From the NCBI GenBank assembly GCA_024280785.1, contig JAJRPK010000457.1, forward strand, positions 1 to 11,118: a stretch of DNA of 11,118 bases, read 5' to 3'. Position 1 is the stretch's first letter. Each line of letters starts with the position of its first letter. This DNA is from Gammaproteobacteria bacterium (GTDB lineage Bacteria > Pseudomonadota > Gammaproteobacteria > Pseudomonadales > UBA7434). Of this stretch, positions 1 through 6,314 are shown in pieces. The notes under the pieces are model-generated. The model was not told the DNA's origin and searched no databases. It saw only the letters and a program-made list of their open reading frames with translations. A program made the position numbers and the translations under genes.

Positions 1-87
1 AACTAATTCTGCTTGGGATTCTTCATCCTCTAGATAACCAATTCTCAAACTTCCATTCCCTGTAACTTTCAAATTTATTGGATACAT
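1..87 (-). CDS. Possible N-terminal fragment of an unknown protein, cut by the window edge
   Basis: An ATG at 85-87 on the minus strand opens a frame of 29 codons that stays open to the window edge. It begins MYPINLKVTG and is rich in acidic residues towards the cut end (LEDEES). An in-frame TGA lies five codons upstream, so this is the only ATG start available. No convincing Shine-Dalgarno sequence precedes it; the upstream bases are a T-run followed by GCGGT. I do not recognise the family and 29 residues are too few to assign one. A plus-strand frame (34-303) overlaps it, so at most one of the two is likely to be real. It could be the start of a genuine gene to the left or a chance frame. 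Confidence 0.35.
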   Translation of the reverse strand, partial: MYPINLKVTGNGSLRIGYLEDEESQAELV

Positions 88-304
88 ACCGCAAAAAAAT
101 CAACTACAGCGACATGTAGGCTAGGACAAAAATCAACACCAACCAGCACCCGCTACCGCTGTTTACCTTCTAAATACGACTCACGTCACCTAGAACAACA
201 AGACGCAGCTGATGGAAAGCTGTACAATTTCACAGCGGTTAATGGCTCTATATTATCTATGCTTCTCACAGTTGATGATTGTGTCGCATTTAACGCCGGT
301 TAGC

Positions 305-337
305 CTAGTATTTCAGCCTATGAAATACCTAGTTTTT
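305..337 (+). terminator. Terminator-like hairpin with T-run
   Basis: The left arm CTAGTATTTCA (305-315) pairs with TGAAATACCTAG (321-332) across a 5-nt loop, with a single bulged C in the right arm. Five T residues follow (333-337). The geometry matches an intrinsic terminator on the plus strand, although the stem is AT-rich and therefore weak. It lies two bases after the TAG at 301-303, which supports the idea that something on the left was once transcribed rightwards. Confidence 0.4.
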
Positions 338-367
338 ACATTTGTTTACTAAATAATCTCTATACAA

Positions 368-433
368 TGGGTCAATCAGCTTTAAACTATTACTTAAATG
401 CAAACATCTATACGAGCTTTGCCCGTTGACCCA
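368..433. repeat. 8-bp inverted repeat upstream of the PilZ gene
   Basis: TGGGTCAA at 368-375 is repeated as its exact reverse complement TTGACCCA at 426-433, with 50 bp between the arms. The right arm ends 31 bp before the PilZ start codon and also provides a TTGACC hexamer with TAATTA 18 bp further on, a possible weak promoter. The arms could be paired operator half-sites or coincidence. Confidence 0.3.
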
Positions 434-464
434 GTACAAACCAACCTGGTAATTAGACAAGAAA

Positions 465-767
465 ATGAGTAGTCAGGGTTTACAGTTGAAAACAAATTCC
501 GAAAGCAGGCACCATCGACGAGTCAAGGTGGCATTAAAGGGCGCATTGCGCTTACCCGGTTTTGGCGTCGAGATGATTTGCACGAAAAACATTTCTGAAG
601 GTGGTATTGCTTTAACCACGCTAAGCCCTTGTGCCGTTGAACTCGGTAGTGAAGTTCAGCTGCATTTGAAAGGTGTAGTGACTAACAATGAACATAAGCA
701 ACTAAAAACCTATACGATGAAAGTTGTGCACGCGGACAACAACAATCTTGGCTTAGTATTTGTTTAA
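465..767 (+). CDS. PilZ-domain protein, probable c-di-GMP receptor
   Basis: This 100-residue protein is a single PilZ domain, a small beta-barrel that binds the second messenger cyclic di-GMP and usually relays it to motility, adhesion or exopolysaccharide machinery. Both ligand motifs are visible: an RxxxR motif at R15-R19, inside the basic run RHHRR, and NxSxxG at N42-S44-G47 followed by GIAL. The C-terminal part has the expected alternating beta pattern and ends in LGLVFV, a typical PilZ finish. There is no signal peptide or membrane segment, so it should be cytosolic. The ATG at 465 follows a weak purine stretch (AGACAAG). The stop overlaps the end of the convergent DUF3094-type gene by 4 bp. 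The partner or output cannot be read from context, since its neighbours have no obvious c-di-GMP role apart from the flagellar-rod-like gene 1.4 kb away. Confidence 0.88.
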   Translation: MSSQGLQLKTNSESRHHRRVKVALKGALRLPGFGVEMICTKNISEGGIALTTLSPCAVELGSEVQLHLKGVVTNNEHKQLKTYTMKVVHADNNNLGLVFV

Positions 768-955
768 CTCAAGCTATCCAGCACCAACCAGGAAATCAAT
801 AAACTCAACAAACTTAAGCCTACGACAACCGCTATTAATACCAGCATCATCGTCAATGGTTTGAACGCTTGGCGCTCGACCAGATGAGTAGGTGACGATA
901 AATAGTGCTCTACTCGGGCTTTATCATCGTCAGATAACCTTCTTTCTTCATCCAT
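764..955 (-). CDS. DUF3094-type small membrane protein
   Basis: This 63-residue protein has an acidic soluble N-terminus (DDDKARVEHYLSSP, residues 9-22), a VERQAFKP linker and one long hydrophobic helix (about residues 34-58). That pattern resembles the DUF3094 family of gammaproteobacterial single-pass inner-membrane peptides, which has no known function. The ATG at 953-955 is preferred to upstream starts in the same frame because a strong GGGGGGAG sits about 10 bases before it, and because the longer version would add a poor, non-family N-terminus. It is convergent with the PilZ gene and the two coding ends overlap by 4 bp. The 192 bp upstream separate it from the SprA-related gene and probably hold its promoter. 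Confidence 0.75.
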   Translation of the reverse strand: MDEERRLSDDDKARVEHYLSSPTHLVERQAFKPLTMMLVLIAVVVGLSLLSLLISWLVLDSLS

Positions 956-1147
956 CGCTATGAGTCTCCCCCCAATAAATAAATAAATACATACATTCTT
1001 GCCTAAACAAAAAAGCGGCTCCATATTCTTTTCCCCTTCTTCACGGACTCTCAATTAAGTCTCGAAGGAGAAGCCACTACTATAATGCATTTTCTTTGGG
1101 TGGAAAGACATTAGTTCAATAAGCATTGGCACAGGAGTTGATATGAA

Positions 1148-2026
1148 TCAGATAATGATATCGACAGCTTTTCGACTTTGAGAAGGGTCATTTAAATCGA
1201 TGCCGAGAGCTGAAACCGTTTCGAATTGTCGTGCGCTCCGTGCTTGTGAGCCCCCACTGTCATCCTCTATACCAGATGCAGAAGAATCGCTCACTGCTTC
1301 ACTAGCAGAGTTATTATTATTCAATGGTTCTGGCAAATTCCCTACCGCTGATTCTGAATTAAGGCTGTCAGCAGTAATTTCTTGACGAGCGCGTAATTCT
1401 ACCGCACTTGCCGCAGACGCCACCGCCCTATCCTGGGCAGAAGGTGTGGCCGGCGCTCAGGCCGCTCGGCGTACTGCTTGCACCCTTTCAACAGCGTCTT
1501 GCGGGCTTTCTATAGCTGATGAGCTCACCTGAATGGAGACTTCCCCCGCCACGGCATAATTTCTACCGTTTGGACCCCGTTCGTAGGTAAATGATGAAGC
1601 GCCAGTAAATCGCCCCCCCGTATTGGTATGGGCCGCTTCATGATCGCGAACCTCTCTATCGCGGGCAGCTAGCTCAGAAATTACTTGCCTCTTTGCCGAA
1701 GTCAGCTCGGATTCAGCCGCAACCCCGGATCTTGCTCGCTGAGCGGCACTCTGTGTGGCCACTGAAGAATCGCGCGCAGATTCGTTGCTAACAGCCCCAA
1801 CTTCACTTTTAACTTCAGCACTAACCGGCTCACCAACGGCGCTTTGCTGCTCGTTCGCTGCATCCCTATCTGTTCTGCCACCCGATCGAGCGTTAGACTC
1901 GGTATTCTTTAATGCGGGAATCAAGTTTCTGCTTGCTGCCTGCTCGGCTCCATCTGGTAGCACACGAGTACTACTAGCGGCAGCTAACACAGGAACTTCT
2001 TGTGTAGACGAACTCGATATATTCAT
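1148..2026 (-). pseudogene. SprA-related putative metalloprotease interrupted by one in-frame TGA
   Basis: The reading frame is continuous from an ATG at 2024-2026 to a TGA at 1148-1150, except for a single in-frame TGA at 1457-1459. The conserved catalytic-like core lies before that stop: the zinc-binding motif HEAAH (H129, E130, H133), then the family pattern FTYERGPNGRNYAVAGEVSI. The segment after the stop continues the same family (APATPSAQDRAVASAA), so the two halves were one gene of about 292 codons. The stop falls where relatives normally read A-L-A-P-A, consistent with a Leu codon (TTA) changed to TGA. The N-terminal third and the C-terminal 75 residues are low-complexity and rich in Ser, Ala, Glu and Asn. 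A GGGGGG stretch precedes the ATG, which favours it over the TTG one codon upstream. If the TGA is real, a truncated 189-residue protein keeping the HEAAH motif is still made. Sequencing error or readthrough are alternatives. Confidence 0.75.
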
Positions 2027-2101
2027 CAACCCCCCACCAAACTTAACGAAGACCCGCTAAAATAATCACCACTCTAGATACCGGATTCTACGCTGTACAA
2101 G

Positions 2102-2158
2102 CACTATAGGCTTTTAAGCTATCAGGCTATTAAACTATCAGGCTTTCAGGCTATAGTG
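2102..2158. repeat. AGCCTGATAG-type short tandem repeats inside an inverted repeat
   Basis: The plus strand carries CTATCAGGCT at 2119-2128 and 2135-2144, with related TATAGGCT ending at 2112 and TTCAGGCT ending at 2152. Copies therefore recur at 16, 16 and 8 bp. The whole array is bracketed by CACTATAG (2102-2109) and its exact reverse complement CTATAGTG (2151-2158). It covers the stop codon of the flagellar-rod-like gene and the region just after it on the minus strand. It could fold in RNA and affect transcript ends, but it has no T-run and is not a standard terminator. Confidence 0.55.
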
Positions 2159-2406
2159 TCTAACAATGTCCCCAACATTTCATCGGCGACGCTAATCACT
2201 TTGGCAGAGGCTTGCACTTGATTTTTTGCCTCAATCAAGCTGACTGCCGACTCGGCAATGTCGATAATGTCATCATTAGAGCCCGCAATATTATCCCCAC
2301 TGGATTCAATGCTAACTCTGGCAATATCTGCCGCCGCACGTTCTGCGCGCTGTAACCCCGCTTGTACGCCCGCTACACCTGTTTGTAACAAAGAAGCACT
2401 AACCAT
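2146..2406 (-). CDS. Small flagellar-rod-like protein of unknown role
   Basis: This 86-residue protein resembles the short stand-alone relatives of flagellar rod and hook proteins. The N-terminus (SLLQTGVAGVQAGLQRAERA) looks like the opening helix of rod proteins. The C-terminus (NQVQASAKVISVADEMLGTL) closely resembles the FlgC/FlgE-type closing helix, where a similar run of the form Q-x-x-A-x-x-K-V-I-x-x-x-D-E-M-L-G-T-L is found. The middle is short and acidic (SNDDIIDIAESA) instead of carrying a folded domain. No flagellar gene surrounds it, so a structural role in the rod is unproven; similar proteins are commonly annotated as hypothetical or FlgE-like. The start at 2406 is fixed by an in-frame TGA five codons upstream, with only a weak GAGAG before it. 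The 3' end overlaps a short repeat array. Confidence 0.72.
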   Translation of the reverse strand: MVSASLLQTGVAGVQAGLQRAERAAADIARVSIESSGDNIAGSNDDIIDIAESAVSLIEAKNQVQASAKVISVADEMLGTLLDTIA

Positions 2407-2542
2407 TGCATTGCACTCTCACATTCCGCTATAAACAAATAGGATAGTAATCACTAACGATAAATAGTCCCAGCCAAAAAATTACGTCTTGTATATAATT
2501 TAAGCAGATGATTGACTATTTCGCTAGTTTTTGCCACATATT

Positions 2543-3295
2543 TTAAACTTGATCTGAGAACTGTGCCGCAGGATCTAACTTAAGTGCAAGAATATCGAGA
2601 TAGCTCTCTAGCCCCAATAAACTCGGGCCCGCTACAAACGGCAACTCACCAATTAACGGTGCTTTCAAGTGCTCTTTTAAAGCTTTTACGGTAGCTTCAG
2701 CCTCCCGCATTTCCGGGTGCAGATGATTGGCGACCCACCCAACTAAAGACAAACCGCTTTGAGAGATCGCTGTTGCCGTCAACAATGCGTGATTGATACA
2801 ACCGAGCTTGACTCCCACCACCAATAACACTCTCGCGTTCATAGCACCCGCAAGGTCAGCCATCGTGTGATCATAGTTTAATGGGACCAACCAACCACCC
2901 GCACCCTCAACCACAACAATATCTACGTTCGAGGTCAAAATTGGCTGGCACAGCTCTACGCATTTATCTTTATCCATCATCTGGCCTTCATTGTTCGCCG
3001 CCACGTGCGGAGCCAAAGCCTGTTCAAATAAATAAGGATTTACTTTTTCATATTCATTAAATTGTGTTGCCTCTTGCTGTAGCTGCAGCGCGTCTTCATT
3101 ACGCATCCCTTGATCAGTATAATAGGCACCCGCGGCTACGGGCTTTAGCCCCGCGGTACTATAACCGTTGGCAGCCAGAGCTCTTAGCAATGCAACGGAA
3201 ACCACCGTTTTTCCCACATCGGTATCTGTCCCCGTAACAAATAAGACTTCTGCAGGCTGATTGCGCGCTTTTTTCCCGTCTTTAATTTTTCTCAA
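2543..3295 (-). CDS. bioD: ATP-dependent dethiobiotin synthetase BioD
   Basis: BioD closes the ureido ring of dethiobiotin from 7,8-diaminopelargonic acid, CO2 and ATP, the step before BioB. The 250-residue protein shows the modified P-loop GTDTDVGKT (22-30), the KPVAAG segment (51-56), and VEGAGGWLVPL (129-139), which holds the conserved acid-glycine motif. GVKLGCINHALLT (161-173) is also typical. Length is slightly above the usual 220-240 because of about 15 extra basic N-terminal residues. The start is inferred to be TTG at 3293-3295: no ATG or GTG lies between it and the P-loop, and only three codons separate it from the BioHC stop, with GAGAAAG upstream as the probable ribosome site. It is the last gene of the biotin operon. 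No clear terminator follows. Confidence 0.95.
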   Translation of the reverse strand: MRKIKDGKKARNQPAEVLFVTGTDTDVGKTVVSVALLRALAANGYSTAGLKPVAAGAYYTDQGMRNEDALQLQQEATQFNEYEKVNPYLFEQALAPHVAANNEGQMMDKDKCVELCQPILTSNVDIVVVEGAGGWLVPLNYDHTMADLAGAMNARVLLVVGVKLGCINHALLTATAISQSGLSLVGWVANHLHPEMREAEATVKALKEHLKAPLIGELPFVAGPSLLGLESYLDILALKLDPAAQFSDQV

Positions 3296-3334
3296 TTTAC
3301 TTTCTCAGTTCCCTTTCTCAGTTCCCTTTCTCAA
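3288..3334. repeat. 13-bp tandem repeat at the bioHC/bioD junction
   Basis: Two perfect copies of TTTCTCAGTTCCC occupy 3301-3313 and 3314-3326. A degenerate copy (10 of 13 bases) lies at 3288-3300 and a partial copy at 3327-3334. On the coding strand the array encodes the last residues of BioHC (RKGTEKGN), its stop codon, the purine-rich ribosome site and the TTG start of bioD. Because 13 is not a multiple of 3, each copy is read in a different frame, so gain or loss of one copy would alter the BioHC tail and its spacing to bioD. Confidence 0.85.
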
Positions 3335-4966
3335 GACCGCGTATAGAACACGATAGCTTAAAGGCATTTCACCTTGCGGCGTTTTAAAATGATTGTAGGC
3401 GTTGATAAACTGACGATACTTATTTTTTCCCAGCAAGCCTTTAGGTCGATTAGAATTCATATTATGTGCTCCGATACCCTTCACGCTACGAAGCAAACTA
3501 CCAAGGTTATCAAAGTGCTGCTCTCGCGTTTCCAGTTGCCACGTTTCCAAAGACAAGCCAGACGCCAAACAGATTTTCTTAATACTCGATTCCGCTTCAA
3601 AGCTATTAACGCGTACTTCATCATCAACCTGTGACCATGCCTGTTTTAGTTCTAAAAGAGAGCCTTCTACCAAAGTAGAAAATACAAACACCCCTCCTTC
3701 AGCCAAACTATCGCGAACCCCTCTAAGCAAGCTATTGAAATCCGAACACCACTGAATAGACAGGTTAGAGTAGATTAATTCAAAAGATTCAGGTGCAAAA
3801 GGCAAGCATTCCATATCGGCCTGAACTTGTCTTGTAGATTGTTTACGCGCACGACATACTTCCAACATACCCGCAGCCAGATCAACTTCTATAATATCCG
3901 CATTAGGGTACTTTTGCTGCAACGGTGCCGAGGTATAACCCGTTCCAGCACCTAAATCCAACATGCGTAAAACCGAGATCTCAGGCAAGCTCTCTAACAA
4001 ATTTTCACTTATATCGTGCTGAAAATTAGCTATCTCATCGTAGCTACTTGCCGCCAAAGAAAACGATTTTGCTATGGCATTTTTGTCTATCCTGACCACC
4101 TCGCTATTTCTTATATCTGCTTTACCGGCAATAAAGTCTATGCAATTTTCAACCCATTTTTCTTGCTCAGAAAAAAAAGGGAGATGGCTCGATCGTTCAA
4201 ATATCTTTAACTGGTGCTTTGGGTAAGAATCTATAATCTTCGCGCCGACACTGCTAGGTACAATAGGGTCATACGCACCCAATTGATGAAGAACAGGAAT
4301 GTCTAACAATCGCCAATAGTGATCGAGATTAACTTTAGACAACCAAGAAATCCCCTGCTCCAACCCATCTATTGAGGGCGATAATTTCGCGACAATGCCT
4401 TTAAGCCGCCGAAGGTCTTGCGCTGCCGAGATAGGGCCCATTGTCTGCAGCGCACAAAATCGATTAAGTATTCTTTTTATTTCACCATCTGAAATAGAAG
4501 GCACTAGCTGACTGGAAAACTGTTTAAAAGCATCTTTTGTCATCGCCAACAGCCAATCATCAGTAACAACAAAATTACGATTGGTTGCCACTGTGATTAA
4601 TGATTTAACCTTTGACGGATTCCGTTGTGCCAAAATCGAAGCAACGATGCCTCCCAACGACCATCCCAAAACAGAAAATGAGTCAGGTAGCAGTTTCGAC
4701 AATTTATAATTTAAATCCGTTAAAAACGATTCTAAAGTAGAACAACTATAATCCGCATTAAACCCATGACCAGGCAAATCAACGAGGTAAACATCGAAGT
4801 GCTGACGAAAACTATCGGTACACTCCCGCCAGACCTCACTACTTGCGCCCCAGCCATGAATTAACAATAAAGCCGTAGCGTTACGACCATATGCCTTCAA
4901 GTGTTTTATCTTTAAATTATCGTCGCGCATTTCATCAGCGTCGACTCCCTTTTGATTGACGCTCAT
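3305..4966 (-). CDS. bioHC: Bifunctional BioHC: pimeloyl-ACP methyl esterase fused to malonyl-ACP O-methyltransferase
   Basis: This 553-residue protein joins two biotin enzymes. Residues 1 to about 280 form an alpha/beta-hydrolase of the BioH type: LLLIHGWG (33-40), nucleophile elbow GWSLGG with Ser103, Asp233 in GAYDPIVP and His261 in SSHLPFF. It should remove the methyl group from pimeloyl-ACP methyl ester. Residues of about 295-553 form BioC, which methylates malonyl-ACP to start the pathway: SAM-binding motif LDLGAGTGY (336-344), NLSIQWCSD (401-409) and the BioC C-terminal pattern KTPQGEMPLSYRVLYAVLRK (528-547). All expected catalytic residues are present. The start ATG overlaps the bioF stop as ATGA (4963-4966), implying translational coupling. 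The same domain order is known in Saccharophagus and Teredinibacter. A second Met at residue 13 is an alternative start. Holding both enzymes in one chain places the two ends of the methyl-ester disguise together. Confidence 0.95.
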   Translation of the reverse strand: MSVNQKGVDADEMRDDNLKIKHLKAYGRNATALLLIHGWGASSEVWRECTDSFRQHFDVYLVDLPGHGFNADYSCSTLESFLTDLNYKLSKLLPDSFSVLGWSLGGIVASILAQRNPSKVKSLITVATNRNFVVTDDWLLAMTKDAFKQFSSQLVPSISDGEIKRILNRFCALQTMGPISAAQDLRRLKGIVAKLSPSIDGLEQGISWLSKVNLDHYWRLLDIPVLHQLGAYDPIVPSSVGAKIIDSYPKHQLKIFERSSHLPFFSEQEKWVENCIDFIAGKADIRNSEVVRIDKNAIAKSFSLAASSYDEIANFQHDISENLLESLPEISVLRMLDLGAGTGYTSAPLQQKYPNADIIEVDLAAGMLEVCRARKQSTRQVQADMECLPFAPESFELIYSNLSIQWCSDFNSLLRGVRDSLAEGGVFVFSTLVEGSLLELKQAWSQVDDEVRVNSFEAESSIKKICLASGLSLETWQLETREQHFDNLGSLLRSVKGIGAHNMNSNRPKGLLGKNKYRQFINAYNHFKTPQGEMPLSYRVLYAVLRKGTEKGN

Positions 4967-6207
4967 GTCAATCCCACTACCTTTCTTCCTGTATCTAAAG
5001 CGCTAAGCAAACAATTAATTTGACTCGATGTATGGGCTGACGATAACGTAATTCGTAACCGCGACGTGCCTACTGCCACAGTGGGCGGACGAATAGCAGC
5101 AACATATAAACCTTGCGTGTTTAAATACTGACTAAACGCCAAGGTCTGTTCACTTGACCCGATAATTAACGGCTGTATCGCGGTCATGGAGTTTGTAGGC
5201 TCAAAACCTATGGCGGCTAGTCCTTGCTGAAACTGGACAATCAATTCATTCAAGTGCTGTCGGCGTTCTGGCTGCTGTTGCACAAGGCTCAGAGCCTGCA
5301 AGGCTGCCGCTGCACAAGCAGGTGGTAATGCAGTAGTATAAATATACGTTCTCGAAAATTGAATTAGCGTTTCTATGAGTGTGTGGCTACCTGCAACAAA
5401 GGCACCGGCAACACCCAAGGCCTTTCCAAGTGTCCCCATAAGAATAGGTACCTGATTTTGATCTAAGCCAAAATAATCACAACAGCCAGCACCACGATCA
5501 CCTAGCACGCCAAAACCATGGGCATCATCGACCATTAAGGCCGCGTCATAATTTTCACCAAGTCTCACCAATTTATCCAAAGACGCAATATCACCATCCA
5601 TACTAAAAACACCATCGACAGCGACTAAAGTTTTAGCCAAGGTTTTGTCCTCGGAGGAAGACTGTAGTTTTGAATGTAGTTTTGAATGTAGTTTTGAATG
5701 TAGTTTTGAATGTTTTTTTAACAATAACTCTAGATGGCTAAGATCGTTATGGCGATAGCGAATGAGTTTCGCTTCACTTGCTATTCCCCCGTCGATTAAC
5801 GACGCATGATTCAATTTGTCTTGATATAGAAAATCTCCCTTGCTGAGCAACGCTGTCAACACTCCCAAATTTGCCATGTACCCGGAAGAAAACAGCAAAG
5901 CTCGATCACGACCTAAAAAATCAGCCAGCTCATCCTCCAACATCGCATGAGCGCGATGATGGCCGACAACCAAGTGCGATGCTCCCGCACCAACACCATA
6001 GAGATCCGCAGCCGATTGAAACGCAGCTACCACACTGGGATCGTTAGCCAAACCCAAATAATCATTGCTAGAGAAATTAAGATAGTCGATACCGTCAAGA
6101 CAGACCTGCGCCCCTTGTGGAGAAGCCAAAGTAGTCCTTTCTCGATACAAGGCATCGCGACGACGGCGACCAAGTGCAGGCGCTAACTGTGAAATCCAAC
6201 CTTTCAT
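4963..6207 (-). CDS. bioF: 8-amino-7-oxononanoate synthase BioF with an (HSKL)4 insertion
   Basis: BioF is a PLP enzyme that condenses pimeloyl-ACP (or -CoA) with L-alanine to give 8-amino-7-oxononanoate. Recognised segments are YLNFSSNDYLGLA (42-54), HASLIDGG (134-141), VDGVFSMDGD (197-206), DDAHGFGVLG (227-236) with the PLP-stacking/ring-contact Asp228 and His230, the Schiff-base Lys262 in GTLGKALG, and AIRPPTVAVGTSRLR (371-385). At 414 residues it is longer than the usual 380-390. Part of the extra length is a four-fold HSKL repeat at 166-181, followed by QSSSEDKTLAKT, in a loop between the RHNDLSHL helix and the VDGVFSMDGD strand; E. coli BioF has no such run there. The ATG at 6205-6207 follows GGAAAG at good spacing. 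It lies 107 bp after bioB and overlaps bioHC by 4 bp. Confidence 0.96.
   Translation of the reverse strand: MKGWISQLAPALGRRRRDALYRERTTLASPQGAQVCLDGIDYLNFSSNDYLGLANDPSVVAAFQSAADLYGVGAGASHLVVGHHRAHAMLEDELADFLGRDRALLFSSGYMANLGVLTALLSKGDFLYQDKLNHASLIDGGIASEAKLIRYRHNDLSHLELLLKKHSKLHSKLHSKLHSKLQSSSEDKTLAKTLVAVDGVFSMDGDIASLDKLVRLGENYDAALMVDDAHGFGVLGDRGAGCCDYFGLDQNQVPILMGTLGKALGVAGAFVAGSHTLIETLIQFSRTYIYTTALPPACAAAALQALSLVQQQPERRQHLNELIVQFQQGLAAIGFEPTNSMTAIQPLIIGSSEQTLAFSQYLNTQGLYVAAIRPPTVAVGTSRLRITLSSAHTSSQINCLLSALDTGRKVVGLT
5663..5710. repeat. Perfect 4 x 12-bp tandem repeat within bioF
   Basis: TGTAGTTTTGAA is repeated four times without a mismatch (5663-5674, 5675-5686, 5687-5698, 5699-5710), followed by a partial TGT. 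The unit length is a multiple of three, so each copy adds the same four residues (HSKL) to BioF and copy-number change would not shift the frame. Identity at synonymous positions indicates recent expansion, or continuing slippage. Confidence 0.95.
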
Positions 6208-6314
6208 CGTCGCAACTTTCCGTTAAAAACCGAAATCGAACAACTCAAAATTAATCCAAGGTTGGGAGGAAAATACTCCATCCAAATATTATCTATCACG
6301 CTGGGTTAATCGAT

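Larger units (their letters stand above)
88..464. other. Intergenic stretch with a start-less open frame and inverted repeats
   Basis: No standard gene is visible here. The plus strand has a frame that is stop-free from 34 to a TAG at 301-303 (about 89 codons). It contains no ATG, GTG or TTG start except a late ATG near its end and is interrupted by nothing. Its last 35 residues read plausibly as protein (QQDAADGKLYNF, ending CVAFNAG). Two bases after its stop is a hairpin with a T-run (305-337). Together these could be the 3' remnant of a decayed or truncated gene, but a chance frame is not excluded. A second inverted repeat (368-375/426-433) lies just upstream of the PilZ gene. I see no RNA gene or mobile-element end. 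Confidence 0.3.

Noticed and set aside
212..352. A 46-codon plus-strand frame starting MESCTISQRL
   Set aside because: It overlaps the terminator-like hairpin, lacks a ribosome site and has no recognisable features; it is probably a chance frame.
1010..1075. Possible minus-strand terminator (GTGGCT pairing with AGCCGC, followed by a T-run)
   Set aside because: The arms are about 50 nt apart with one wobble pair and no continuous stem, so it does not fit an intrinsic terminator well.
1148..1423. Independent gene starting at GTG 1421-1423
   Set aside because: It is in frame with the upstream SprA-related segment across one TGA, has no ribosome site, and its sequence continues that family.
1755..2060. 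Long plus-strand frame opposite the SprA-related gene, and a similar one at 1200-1385
   Set aside because: Antisense shadows of a Ser/Ala-rich coding sequence; no ribosome site and no family resemblance.
2462..2521. Inverted repeat AAATAGTC/GACTATTT between bioD and the flagellar-rod-like gene
   Set aside because: Arms are AT-rich and 44 bp apart without a T-run; too weak to call a terminator or operator.
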